From an uncultured Alphaproteobacteria bacterium (GTDB lineage Bacteria; Pseudomonadota; Alphaproteobacteria; Rhodobacterales; Rhodobacteraceae): DNA of 64,000 nucleotides. Shown piece after piece: positions 21,302-31,245 of this stretch. The translations under genes were made by a program, and so were the position numbers. The stretch covers positions 1 through 64,000 of the forward strand of contig CACJWR010000002.1 of assembly GCA_902596985.1 (NCBI GenBank). Direction: 5' to 3'. The notes beneath the pieces are model-generated. The model saw only the letters and a list, made by a program, of their open reading frames with translations. It was not told where the DNA came from and made no database searches. Numbering within the stretch: the first letter of the stretch is position 1; the number at the start of each line of letters is the position of its first letter.

Positions 21302-22825
21302 TTGTCACAAGAAAAAATATTTAAACTTGATACCCTAAAAAATCGTATTGCAAAGTCTAGAGAAAAAGGAGTGACTGTTGGGCTATGCCATGGAACCTTT
21401 GATTTGCTCCATGTAGGACACATAAAACATTTTCAGGAAGCAAAATCTAAATGTGATTTGTTGGTGGTAACAGTGACGCCCGATAGGCATATAAACAAAG
21501 GCCCCGGAAGACCTGTTTTTAGTGAAAATTTAAGGACGGAAGCTATTTCTGCTTTGGAGTGTGTAGACCTAGTTGCGATTAATAACTGGCCTACAGCAAT
21601 TGAATTGATAGGCATGTTAAAACCAAACTTTTATATTAAAGGTATAGACTATACCGATATCGAAAAAGACCACTCTGGTAATATTAAATTAGAAAAAAAT
21701 GCGATTGAGAAGCAAGGTGGTGAATTAATTATTACCTCAAGCCAAAAGTTCAGCTCTTCAAACATTATTTTGCGTACGTTGTCTAACTTAGGTGAAAAAC
21801 AGATTCAATTTATTGATAATTTAAAAGCAGAAACAAGTTTGGATGATTTTTTTGAGATGTTTCAAAATATTTCAAAAACTGAAATTTCTCTTATTGGAGA
21901 AACTATAATTGATGAATATGTTTTTTGCGAAACAATCGGAAAATCTGGAAAAGATCCCATGTTAGTAAACAGGATTATTGAGATTGAGAAATTTCTAGGT
22001 GGAATTGGTGCTATAGCTAAAATATGCTCAGATTTTGTTTCAAAAATTGATCTAATTTCATACCTGGGAGAAAATTGTGGTGAAATAGATTTTATACAGA
22101 GCCAAATGCCGAAGAATACATGCTTTTCCTATTTTAGGAAAAAATCATCACCGACAATAAAGAAGACACGCTATTTAAATGATTATACAAAACAAAAGAT
22201 GATAGGTTTTTACGATTTAAATGATGAACCAATTAGTGAAAATGACGAAAAAAAACTTAACTCTATAACTTTCGAAAAGAGTGACTTGCAAGACGTTGTG
22301 ATTGAAATCGATTATGGCCATGGACTGATATCGCCGAATTTCCAAAAGCTATTGAGAAAAAGAGCAAAGTTTTTAGCTGCAAACTCTCAAGTAAATTCTT
22401 TTAATGCAAAATTTCGAGACTTAAATATTTATAAAGACCTAGATCTTCTTTGCATGAATGAGGACGAACTACGCGCTCACTACCGCTCTCGAAAATCACC
22501 ACTCCAAAATCTAATGCAACAATTGAAAGTCGACTTAGGTTGTAAAAACTTGATAATAACGAAGGGTGCTCATGGATCAATAGGTATTAACTCAGATGGG
22601 TTGATCATCGAATGCCCTGCTTATGCTGAAAAAGTAATAGATCGTATTGGGTCCGGTGATGCATATCTAGCTGCTTCTGCAATAGCTTTAAGTTTGGGTT
22701 CTTCGCTGGCAGTTTCAATGTTTTTTGCTTCAGTTGTGGCCGGCGCTGTAGTAAGCTCTATGGGCACTGGTCAATCGGGGCTAAAGCAGTATTCATGGAA
22801 GGCCATAGAAGCGTATTTAAAGTAG
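21302..22825 (+). CDS. fused nucleotidyltransferase (N-term) - PfkB kinase (C-term), domain-permuted HldE/RfaE-like protein
   Basis: N-term 'GLCHGTFDLLHVGHIKHFQEAKSKCDLLVV' (cytidylyltransferase-like); C-term PfkB features 'FLGGIGAIAKICSDF' and 'DRIGSGDAYLAASAIAL'. Order is reversed relative to canonical HldE at 39638. Confidence 0.85.
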   Translation: MSQEKIFKLDTLKNRIAKSREKGVTVGLCHGTFDLLHVGHIKHFQEAKSKCDLLVVTVTPDRHINKGPGRPVFSENLRTEAISALECVDLVAINNWPTAIELIGMLKPNFYIKGIDYTDIEKDHSGNIKLEKNAIEKQGGELIITSSQKFSSSNIILRTLSNLGEKQIQFIDNLKAETSLDDFFEMFQNISKTEISLIGETIIDEYVFCETIGKSGKDPMLVNRIIEIEKFLGGIGAIAKICSDFVSKIDLISYLGENCGEIDFIQSQMPKNTCFSYFRKKSSPTIKKTRYLNDYTKQKMIGFYDLNDEPISENDEKKLNSITFEKSDLQDVVIEIDYGHGLISPNFQKLLRKRAKFLAANSQVNSFNAKFRDLNIYKDLDLLCMNEDELRAHYRSRKSPLQNLMQQLKVDLGCKNLIITKGAHGSIGINSDGLIIECPAYAEKVIDRIGSGDAYLAASAIALSLGSSLAVSMFFASVVAGAVVSSMGTGQSGLKQYSWKAIEAYLK

Positions 22826-22833
22826 GGGCTAAA

Positions 22834-23397
22834 ATGGAAAAACAATTTTTAAAGACGTACTTTCAAGAATTTGAAAAAGCGGTGACGCCCTCGGAGATCG
22901 TTTTAGATCAGATAATTCAAACAAAGAAAATTTTAATGGAAATGTCTCATCTAGGAAAAAAAGCAGTAGTTTTAGGAAATGGAGGTAGTGCTGCGATGGC
23001 AAGCCATATGGCCGTTGATTTAACAAAAAATGCTTCAACTCGGTCTGTCAATTTCAATGAGGCAGATTTACTAACGTGCTTTTCGAATGACTATGGTTAT
23101 GAATTAGCATATGCTCAAGCAATAAAATTTTATGGTGATGAAGGTGATGTTCTTATTGCAATATCAAGCAGTGGTACGTCAGAAAACATTCTTAAAGCTG
23201 TTAACGCGGCTCGAAAGGCAAATTTTGGATCAATAATAACTTTCTCCGGTATGGATGAAGGCAATCCACTATCAAGCATGGGCGATATAAATTTTTGGGT
23301 TAACAGTCATGCCTACAATATAATTGAAAACACACACCAAGTTTGGATGTTGAGTGTGGTTGACTTAATAATTGGCAAATCGGAATATAGCACTTGA
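22834..23397 (+). CDS. SIS-domain phosphoheptose isomerase-like (GmhA)
   Basis: 'AVVLGNGGSAAMASHMAVDLTKN', 'DVLIAISSSGTSENILKAV'. Start refined to ATG 22834 to remove overlap. Confidence 0.87.
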   Translation: MEKQFLKTYFQEFEKAVTPSEIVLDQIIQTKKILMEMSHLGKKAVVLGNGGSAAMASHMAVDLTKNASTRSVNFNEADLLTCFSNDYGYELAYAQAIKFYGDEGDVLIAISSSGTSENILKAVNAARKANFGSIITFSGMDEGNPLSSMGDINFWVNSHAYNIIENTHQVWMLSVVDLIIGKSEYST

Positions 23398-23414
23398 GGA
23401 AATTTTTAAATTAA

Positions 23415-24410
23415 ATGTCAAAGAAGGTACTAGTAATTGGTTCAAATTCGTTTTCTGGGTCTTATGTTGTCAAAAGCTATTTGGAAAATGGGTTTGACGT
23501 TTTAGGTATAAGTAGAAGCCGAGAAAATAACCCTCAGTTTCTCAAATATCGATCTGGAGAAGTTAGCTTAAATAATTTTAAATTTGAGCAAGTCGATCTT
23601 AATAACGACTTTGAACACCTGGTTATGCTAACTGATAAATTTAAGCCAAATATAGTAATAAACTTTGCAGCTCAAGGCATGGTAGCTGAGAGCTGGAACA
23701 AGCCGTTGGATTGGTTTCAGACCAATGTAATGGCACAGATAAAGATAGTAGAATTTTTAAAGAGTTCTGATTATCTTGATCGCTTTATTCATTTTACTAC
23801 TCCTGAAGTCTATGGCTCAACTACTGATTGGATTTCAGAGGATACACCATTTAACCCCTCTACACCGTATGCAACTTCGCGAGCATCATTTGATTTTCAT
23901 TTGAGAAACGTTTTTGATGCATATGAGTTTCCTGTAATGTTTACTAGAGCAGCAAATGTTTACGGAGAAGGCCAACAAATTTACCGGATAATTCCTCGCG
24001 CTATGCTTTCATGCCTCTTAGAGGAAAAATTTCCTTTACATGGTGGGGGTGGTTCGGAACGTGCTTTTGTTCACATGAAAGACGTTTCTAATGCCGTATT
24101 AAAAATTTCAAAAAATGGTTCACTTGGACATACCTACCATATTTCGACAGACGAAACTCTTACTATAATTCAATTAGTTGAAAAAATAGGCCGTTTTTAT
24201 GGGAAACAAATCGAAGAATTTGCGGATATAGTAGATGAGAGATTGGGAAAAGACCAATCATATAAATTATCATCGAAGAAGTTGAATTCTGAATTAGGAT
24301 GGTACCCATCAGTAAATTTATCGGAGGGCATCAGCGAGGTAGACGCATGGTTGCGCAAATATTTGGATATATTTAAGAAAACTGACCGAGAGTACAGGCA
24401 TAAAAAATGA
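23415..24410 (+). CDS. NAD-dependent epimerase/dehydratase (SDR, 4,6-dehydratase-like)
   Basis: 'VIGSNSFSGSYVVKSYL', 'FTTPEVYGSTTDW', 'PYATSRASFDFH', 'GGGGSERAFVHMKDV'. Confidence 0.85.
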   Translation: MSKKVLVIGSNSFSGSYVVKSYLENGFDVLGISRSRENNPQFLKYRSGEVSLNNFKFEQVDLNNDFEHLVMLTDKFKPNIVINFAAQGMVAESWNKPLDWFQTNVMAQIKIVEFLKSSDYLDRFIHFTTPEVYGSTTDWISEDTPFNPSTPYATSRASFDFHLRNVFDAYEFPVMFTRAANVYGEGQQIYRIIPRAMLSCLLEEKFPLHGGGGSERAFVHMKDVSNAVLKISKNGSLGHTYHISTDETLTIIQLVEKIGRFYGKQIEEFADIVDERLGKDQSYKLSSKKLNSELGWYPSVNLSEGISEVDAWLRKYLDIFKKTDREYRHKK

Positions 24411-25360
24411 AAATTCTTATTACAGGTGGAAGTGGCTACGTAGGCTCCCTATTGATACCTACTATTTTAGACAAGACTGAATGGGAAGTTGTCACTTATG
24501 ACGCACAATGGTTTGGTCAAAATTTAAGTGAGCATCCAAGGTTAAAGATAATAAAAGGTGATATAAGAAATATTGATGAAGGTGTTTTTAAGGAGATTGA
24601 CAAAGTTATCCATTTGGCAAATATAGCTAATGACCCTGCTGTCGAACTAGACCCAACTTTGTCATGGGAAGTAAACGTTTTGGCGTCCTACCGCATGGCA
24701 GAGCTCTCTGCAAAGGCAGGAGTGAAAGATTTTATATTTGCGAGTTCGGGCAGCGTGTATGGTATAAAAGACGATGAAAAAGTAACCGAAGATTTGGAAT
24801 TAGTTCCTATTTCAGTTTACAACAAGACCAAAATGATTGCTGAGCGTGTATTTTACAGTTATCGCGACACGTTTAGGGTCATTTCAATTAGACCTGCGAC
24901 TGTTTGTGGATTGTCAGAAAGACTGAGACTAGATGTGAGCGTAAATATGCTGACTCATCAAGCCATGAAGAATGGGGTAATTACCGTTTTTGGAGGTGAT
25001 CAGGTTAGACCAAATATCCATATCAAAGATTTAGTCTCTGTATATTTACACTTTCTTGAAAATTCTAGTATTCCAAGCGGTTTTTATAACGCTGGTTTTG
25101 AGAACCTTTCAATAAAGTCAATAGCTCAAATAATAGCGGAATTAACTGGTTCAAAAATTACCATAACGCCTTCAAATGATCCTAGATCTTATCGGCAGGA
25201 TTCTACAAAATTGATTAACACAGGGTTTAAACCGGCATTTGGTGTTAAAGATGCAATCAATGAAATTGTGGCTCAACATCAACGAGGTGAGTTAATAGAG
25301 AAAGAGACCTTCTATACAGTTAAAACAATGAAAAAACTTATTCTTAGGGGATTGATTTGA
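24407..25360 (+). CDS. NAD-dependent epimerase/dehydratase (SDR)
   Basis: 'ILITGGSGYVGSLL', 'VIHLANIANDPAVELDP', 'YNKTKMIAERVF'. Confidence 0.87.
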   Translation: MKILITGGSGYVGSLLIPTILDKTEWEVVTYDAQWFGQNLSEHPRLKIIKGDIRNIDEGVFKEIDKVIHLANIANDPAVELDPTLSWEVNVLASYRMAELSAKAGVKDFIFASSGSVYGIKDDEKVTEDLELVPISVYNKTKMIAERVFYSYRDTFRVISIRPATVCGLSERLRLDVSVNMLTHQAMKNGVITVFGGDQVRPNIHIKDLVSVYLHFLENSSIPSGFYNAGFENLSIKSIAQIIAELTGSKITITPSNDPRSYRQDSTKLINTGFKPAFGVKDAINEIVAQHQRGELIEKETFYTVKTMKKLILRGLI

Positions 25361-26148
25361 GTGATTTTAAGACAGCGAGAGATTTTGGGCGCTTCAAAAT
25401 CATCGAAATAACGCGAGCAGCAAAAGCTGCACATTTGGCTTCTGCGCTATCTTGTTACGATATGATCTACTACCTTTATAATCATTATATGAAAATAAAT
25501 GCAATTGACGACCCCAAACGTGACCGTTTTATATTGAGTAAAGGTCATGCTGCTGCCGCTCTATATGTTTCTATGTATCAAGCCTCTCTCCTTAGTGCCG
25601 AAGAATTAAATTCATTTGGTTCAATAGGCTCAATATTAGAAGAACATCCATCACCAAAACTGAACGGCATTGAGACTGCAAGTGGTTCATTGGGCCATGG
25701 GCTAGCCGTTGCTGTTGGTATGGCGCTTGCCAATAAGAATAAAAACATAAAAAACAATAATATCGTTTTAATGGGAGATGGAGAACAAAATGAAGGCTCA
25801 GTTTGGGAGGCAGCACTTTTTGCATCGGCAAATAGCCTAGATAATCTTACAGGAATAATTGATTATAACAAATGGCAGGCTACAGATCGGAGTAATGAAG
25901 TGCTAGCCTTAAACCCACTTTCATCAAAATGGGAAAGTTTTGGTTGGCAGTCTCTCGAGATCAATGGTCATGACCTTAATGCTTTTCGGGATGCTTTAAA
26001 CTTTAAGGCTACAGGAAAACCTAAAATCATTGTGTCACATACTATTAAGGGCAAGGGTATTTCATTCATGGAGGATGATAATAATTGGCACTATAGATTA
26101 CCTAATGAAGAAGAAATGTTGGTAATTGCGCGTGAGCTTAACCAATGA
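25357..26148 (+). CDS. transketolase, N-terminal (ThDP-binding) subunit
   Basis: 'FILSKGHAAAALYVSMY', 'ETASGSLGHGLAVAVGMALA', 'LMGDGEQNEGSVWEAALFASANSLDNLTGIIDYNKWQ'; TTG start overlapping the upstream stop. Confidence 0.92.
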   Translation: MSDFKTARDFGRFKIIEITRAAKAAHLASALSCYDMIYYLYNHYMKINAIDDPKRDRFILSKGHAAAALYVSMYQASLLSAEELNSFGSIGSILEEHPSPKLNGIETASGSLGHGLAVAVGMALANKNKNIKNNNIVLMGDGEQNEGSVWEAALFASANSLDNLTGIIDYNKWQATDRSNEVLALNPLSSKWESFGWQSLEINGHDLNAFRDALNFKATGKPKIIVSHTIKGKGISFMEDDNNWHYRLPNEEEMLVIARELNQ

Positions 26149-27059
26149 GAAACGCATTTGCCAAAGAAGTAACTGAATTAGCCAAGGATAATACTAAAAT
26201 TGTATTATTGGCAGGCGATATAGGTAACAGGTTATTTGATAGATTTAAAGAGCAAAGTCCACAACGATTTTATAATTGTGGGATTGCAGAGGCAGCAATG
26301 ACAGGAATTGCGGCTGGTATGGCAACTGCTGGCTACACCCCGATAACTTACACTATCACTCCGTTTAACACTCTTAGGTGTCTTGAGCAAATAAAATTGG
26401 ACATTTGCTATCCAAACCTGCCTGTGACAATAGTGGGAACTGGTGCTGGACTTTCTTACGCCGGTTTGGGAGCTACGCATCATTCATTAGATGACATAGG
26501 AGTGATGAGGACATTACCAAACCTACAAATATTGGTACCTGGCGATGCTATTGAAGTATCAGCTTGCCTCCGTGCAGCTGTTGAAAGTGGCAGGCCCACA
26601 TATATTAGGCTTGGAAAGAAAGGTGAACCCATTATTCACGATAAAGATTTCACTTATAAAATTGGGAGAGTAATTCCCATAAAAAGTGGTGCTCGACATT
26701 TAATTATCAGCGTAGGTAATATGCTGGGAGAGAGTATGGTCGCAGTTGAAAAGGCTAAAGATAAATATGGTTTGGATACTGAAATAGTTAGTATGGGATC
26801 GGTGTACCCTTTGGATAAGAAATTTCTAAAAAATGCGTTCAATAAATTTGAACGAATATTAATTGTAGAGGAACATGGTTTTGTTGGGGGTGCTGGATCT
26901 GCTGTACTAGAATATGCATATGAGGAGAAACTTGATACTAAAAAGTTAACCTCAATAGCTTGTGCAAAAAGTTTCTTAAGTGGAGTTGGTAGTCAAGAAA
27001 ATGCACGTCGAAAATTGGGCCTGGATTCAGACAGTATTTTAGCTAAGCTGACTATATAA
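26145..27059 (+). CDS. transketolase, C-terminal subunit
   Basis: 'FYNCGIAEAAMTGIAAGMATAGYTPITYTITPF', 'GLGATHHSLDDIGVMRTLPNL'; overlaps the N-subunit stop by 4 nt. Confidence 0.92.
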   Translation: MRNAFAKEVTELAKDNTKIVLLAGDIGNRLFDRFKEQSPQRFYNCGIAEAAMTGIAAGMATAGYTPITYTITPFNTLRCLEQIKLDICYPNLPVTIVGTGAGLSYAGLGATHHSLDDIGVMRTLPNLQILVPGDAIEVSACLRAAVESGRPTYIRLGKKGEPIIHDKDFTYKIGRVIPIKSGARHLIISVGNMLGESMVAVEKAKDKYGLDTEIVSMGSVYPLDKKFLKNAFNKFERILIVEEHGFVGGAGSAVLEYAYEEKLDTKKLTSIACAKSFLSGVGSQENARRKLGLDSDSILAKLTI

Positions 27060-27060
27060 A

Positions 27061-27666
27061 ATGATAATAGGTATCGACTTTGATAATACAATAATTAATT
27101 ATGACTCTGTTTTCGCCTCAGTGGCACTCGAATATGGTACGATTACTGATCCAGGCCTAAAGAGTAAAAATGATGTTAAAAAATATCTTATAACATCAGA
27201 TAGAGAAGCAGACTGGACAGAATTACAAGGCAAAGTGTACGGTACCCACATAATGAAAGCGACGCCATTTGATGATGTAATTCAGACATTTTCTTGGCTT
27301 CTTGCCCAGGGACATAAATTAAAAATAATAAGTCATAAAACTAAGTACCCTTTTATTGGAGACCGTGTGAAATTACGGGAAGCTGCGATGAGTTGGCTAA
27401 AATCGAATGATATCGTTGGGAAAAGTGGTAATAAAATTCATATTAGCGACATTTATTTTTGTGATACGGTCAATTCAAAGGTTGAACAAATAACCAAACA
27501 AAAATGTGACATTTTTATTGATGATTTAACAAGCGTACTAGACCAAATAAATAGCTCGATATTGAAAATATTATTTGATCCAAATTCGATGTCTTTTGAA
27601 AAAAATAAACAATCCTTCACTGCCTCAAGTTGGAAACAGATTGGATCATATATAAATGCACTCTAA
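27061..27666 (+). CDS. HAD-like hydrolase
   Basis: N-terminal 'IIGIDFDNTIINYDSVF' DxD motif; 'IFIDDLTSVLDQI' late motif. Confidence 0.65.
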   Translation: MIIGIDFDNTIINYDSVFASVALEYGTITDPGLKSKNDVKKYLITSDREADWTELQGKVYGTHIMKATPFDDVIQTFSWLLAQGHKLKIISHKTKYPFIGDRVKLREAAMSWLKSNDIVGKSGNKIHISDIYFCDTVNSKVEQITKQKCDIFIDDLTSVLDQINSSILKILFDPNSMSFEKNKQSFTASSWKQIGSYINAL

Positions 27667-28624
27667 AATGTACTTTGAGGTGCTTCAATCCGCCGGTTTA
27701 ATGCAAAATAGCGATCAAATATTAAAGGTAACTAAGCTATCAGGTGGAAAAAATAGTAGCGTAAAGCTAATTGAATTAAAGTCAAACAAATTTGTTCTTA
27801 AACAATATCCAGCTGAGGTAAAATCTGAGCGATTAGATGTTGAATACAAGTTCTTATCTTGGGTTAACAAAATGGGAATAAATAATGTTCCAAAGGCTAT
27901 TACAAAAAATTTTAAATACAATATTGGAGTATATTCTTACATTGAAGGAACCCAAATTCAAAGGGCAACACCAGCTGGGTTAAATGCATGTGTAAAATTT
28001 ATTAACGAACTGAATGTTTGTAATTTAAAGTCGCCACCTGAAATTGCTCACGCAGCGGATTGCTTCTTTTCCTACAACGAGTTGCTTGCAAGTATTCAAA
28101 AAAGGTTCGAAAGGCTATTTAATTTTGAAAATTCTCAATGTGAGGAATATAGGGCTGCTTTAAGATATTTTTTGCAAATCTTCGAAAAATTAACTAAAAA
28201 AAATAAAGAGTTTTTCAAAGAACTTGATAGATATATTAGAGAAATGAAAGTTATAATTTCGCCATCTGACTTTGGGATGCATAATATGCTTCAAAAGAAA
28301 AATGATTATTTTTTTTTAGATTTCGAATATGCAGGTTATGATAATGCTTTAAAACTAATTTGTGACTTTGCTTGTCAGCCTAGAATCCCTATAGATACCC
28401 AGTACTTCGAAAAATTTGTAACCGAAATAAATGAAAAAATTACAAGACATAATGAAATTTTTAAGATTGTTGGGAAATTTATGCCAATTTTTAGATTAAA
28501 ATGGTCACTAATTATTTTGGGAATTGTAAACAAGAATAGCTTTAAATTAGTGTCTGATGAAGATCTTACGAGAAAACAAATAGAAAAATCGAAAACCTAT
28601 CTGTTTAAAAATATGGGAATGTAA
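27656..28624 (+). CDS. aminoglycoside phosphotransferase (APH)-like kinase
   Basis: 'SGGKNSSVKLIEL...FVLKQYP' and catalytic region 'ISPSDFGMHNMLQKKNDYFFLDFEYAGYDN'. Confidence 0.75.
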   Translation: MHSKMYFEVLQSAGLMQNSDQILKVTKLSGGKNSSVKLIELKSNKFVLKQYPAEVKSERLDVEYKFLSWVNKMGINNVPKAITKNFKYNIGVYSYIEGTQIQRATPAGLNACVKFINELNVCNLKSPPEIAHAADCFFSYNELLASIQKRFERLFNFENSQCEEYRAALRYFLQIFEKLTKKNKEFFKELDRYIREMKVIISPSDFGMHNMLQKKNDYFFLDFEYAGYDNALKLICDFACQPRIPIDTQYFEKFVTEINEKITRHNEIFKIVGKFMPIFRLKWSLIILGIVNKNSFKLVSDEDLTRKQIEKSKTYLFKNMGM

Positions 28625-28626
28625 AA

Positions 28627-29295
28627 ATGTATGTTGATTTTATGAGTATGGTCCACAAAACTCAGAAACGTGATTACCTAGGGAGAGTAAATGATCCAGA
28701 GTTCCCTAAGGCCAAAGCAGCAGAGTTAGCGCAAAAGTTTGATTTTGACTACTGGGATGGAGACCGCCGAGTAAACTACGGTGGATATAAATATATTCCA
28801 GGTAGATGGACCCCAATTGCAAAAAAAATGATCGAACATTATAATCTTAAGGATGGGTGTAAAGTTTTGGATGTGGGATGTGGAAAAGGATTTCTTATTT
28901 ACGAATTTAAACTTTTGTTGCCAAAATCGCAGGTTTTCGGACTTGATAGATCTCATTACGCGATTAAAAACGCTAAATCCGAAGTAAGCAAGTCAATCAT
29001 ACACGGTTGTGCATCATCCCTTCCCTTCAGTAGCAATACATTTGACTTAGTCATTTCTATCAATACTCTGCACTGCTTGCAAAACTTTCGACTATATAAT
29101 GCGCTTAAAGAGATTGAACGCGTGTCAAAAGGGAGCAAATATATATGTGTAGAGTCATTCAGAAACGAAGCAGAGAAAGCAAATTTACTATACTGGCAGG
29201 TTACCTGTGAAATGTTCTGTAGCCCAGAGGCATGGGAGTGGTGGTTTACTCATACAGGTTATAACGGCGACCACAGTTTTATATTTTTTGAATAA
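28627..29295 (+). CDS. class I SAM-dependent methyltransferase
   Basis: Motif I 'KVLDVGCGKGFLIYEFK', 'FGLDRSHYAIKNAK', 'FDLVISINTLHCLQN'. Confidence 0.88.
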   Translation: MYVDFMSMVHKTQKRDYLGRVNDPEFPKAKAAELAQKFDFDYWDGDRRVNYGGYKYIPGRWTPIAKKMIEHYNLKDGCKVLDVGCGKGFLIYEFKLLLPKSQVFGLDRSHYAIKNAKSEVSKSIIHGCASSLPFSSNTFDLVISINTLHCLQNFRLYNALKEIERVSKGSKYICVESFRNEAEKANLLYWQVTCEMFCSPEAWEWWFTHTGYNGDHSFIFFE

Positions 29296-29307
29296 TGATC
29301 TAAATAA

Positions 29308-30357
29308 ATGAGTCAATACGCAAAAGCCGCAATACTTGTACGTCAAAACACGGATTTAGTGATAGACGAAATTAAGTTGCCAGATAAGCTAGGAGTAGGG
29401 CAAGTTATTGTTAAGTTAGATTATAGTGGTATATGCGGTTCCCAGATAGGTGAAATAAAAGGCGTCAAGGGACACGATCCTTACCTTCCACATCTACTAG
29501 GACATGAGGGATCAGGGTCTATAACTGCCATTGGGCCAGGCGTGACAACCGTAAGAATTGGTGACAAAGTTGTTCTGCATTGGCGCAAAGGTAACGGTAT
29601 TGAGGCTAAACCTCCCAAATATGGTTGGGGTAAAAAAATTATAAATGCAGGGTTAGTTACAACATTCAATACACACGCTGTTATATCTGAAAATAGAGTA
29701 ACCACGGTCCCAAGAGACTTGGACTCAAAAGCCGCTGCACTTTTCGGATGTGCTATCACTACTGGCTTTGGCGTTATCGTAAATGATGCGGAACTTAAGA
29801 TTGGTGACAATATCGTAGTTTTAGGCGCTGGTGGAGTTGGCTTGAATGTAATTCAAGGAGCCAAATTAGCTGGAGCAAATAAAATAGTGGCTGTTGATTT
29901 ATTCGATAACAGGTTGGAAATATCCAAGAAATTTGGTGCAAATGTAACTATTAATGCTAAAATTTGTAAAGATTTAAAGTCTTCAATCGTAGCTGCGATG
30001 GCAGATTTAAATATAGATATCATTGTTGATAATACTGGTTCACCAGAAATGATAAAGATAGCTTATGAACTAGTAAAAAGTAATGGGAAGGTAATTTTAG
30101 TAGGAGTTCCTAAAAAAGGAGCTGAAACAAGTATATACACGCTACCCTTACACTTTGGAAAAAAGCTCCATGGCAGTGAAGGAGGGTCTACGAGCCCAGA
30201 GGTGGATATACCCAAATACTCCAGTTTGCTCCAAGCAGGAAAACTTGAATATAACGCATTAATATCATCAGTGAGGCCTTTAGACGACGTCAATGATGCA
30301 ATAAGAGATATGGTTTCTGGGAAAGAGTCTGGCAGGATTTTGCTAAAATTAGATTAG
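29308..30357 (+). CDS. zinc-binding alcohol dehydrogenase (MDR superfamily)
   Basis: 'YSGICGSQIGEIKG', 'LLGHEGSGSITAIGPGVT', 'VVLGAGGVGLNVIQGAKLAGANKIVAVD'. Confidence 0.9.
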   Translation: MSQYAKAAILVRQNTDLVIDEIKLPDKLGVGQVIVKLDYSGICGSQIGEIKGVKGHDPYLPHLLGHEGSGSITAIGPGVTTVRIGDKVVLHWRKGNGIEAKPPKYGWGKKIINAGLVTTFNTHAVISENRVTTVPRDLDSKAAALFGCAITTGFGVIVNDAELKIGDNIVVLGAGGVGLNVIQGAKLAGANKIVAVDLFDNRLEISKKFGANVTINAKICKDLKSSIVAAMADLNIDIIVDNTGSPEMIKIAYELVKSNGKVILVGVPKKGAETSIYTLPLHFGKKLHGSEGGSTSPEVDIPKYSSLLQAGKLEYNALISSVRPLDDVNDAIRDMVSGKESGRILLKLD

Positions 30358-30368
30358 AAGGGAATATT

Positions 30369-31244
30369 TTGATGAGTTATAAAATTATTGTTCTTGGTGG
30401 CTCAGGTTACATCGGTCGTAATTTGACTATAAATTTATCTAGATCAGTAAGCAATTCATCCATTACTAGCTTCAATTCAAAGCAATTAAATTTATTAAAT
30501 CAAAACTCTTGCAACAGCTTGGACGATATTATCGATGAAAATACTATTATATTTTTCTGTTCTGGCATAAAAAAGCAAATAGGAGATAACTTGACGACTT
30601 ATCTTCAAAATTTGACTATGCTGACAAATTTTTTGAAACTGAATAAAATTAAACTGTGTAAGAAAATTATTTACTTAAGTTCCGCCGAAGTTTATGGAGA
30701 AAATATTAATAGATTAGACATCCGCGAAAGTCTTGCACTAAAACCTTCCTCTTTTTACGGTCTAGCAAAGAAAAATAGTGAAGAACTTTTAATAATGACT
30801 TTAGTTAAATTAAATTATAAAAATTTTATCATAGCGCGTATGCCTTTAGTATATGGCCCAAATGAAACGCAAAATATATATGGTCCCTCAGGGTTTACAA
30901 AAAACGCTCTTCTTAATCGTGTACAAACTTTGTGGGGCGATGGAACAGAAAAAAGAAACTTTCTTTTTATAGACGACCTAGTGAACGTATTGATACATTT
31001 AATGAATTCAAATTTTTCAGGTACTATCAACATTGCTAACTCAGCAAGCAATTCGTTCAAAGATATAATTAAGGCTCTTAAGGAAAATAAAATAGATCTA
31101 AAAATAGATCAAAAAACCAGAACAAAAGACAAGGTCGATCAAGGCTACGATATATCACTACTTCAAGAGATTTTTCCAGAATACACTCCGCATTCGTTGG
31201 GCCAAGGGGTAAATAAAATACTTCGTTTTCAAGAGGAGTCATAA
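30369..31244 (+). CDS. NAD-dependent epimerase/dehydratase (SDR)
   Basis: 'VLGGSGYIGRNLTINL', 'YLSSAEVYGENI', 'YGLAKKNSEELL'. Confidence 0.82.
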   Translation: MMSYKIIVLGGSGYIGRNLTINLSRSVSNSSITSFNSKQLNLLNQNSCNSLDDIIDENTIIFFCSGIKKQIGDNLTTYLQNLTMLTNFLKLNKIKLCKKIIYLSSAEVYGENINRLDIRESLALKPSSFYGLAKKNSEELLIMTLVKLNYKNFIIARMPLVYGPNETQNIYGPSGFTKNALLNRVQTLWGDGTEKRNFLFIDDLVNVLIHLMNSNFSGTINIANSASNSFKDIIKALKENKIDLKIDQKTRTKDKVDQGYDISLLQEIFPEYTPHSLGQGVNKILRFQEES

Positions 31245-31245
31245 A

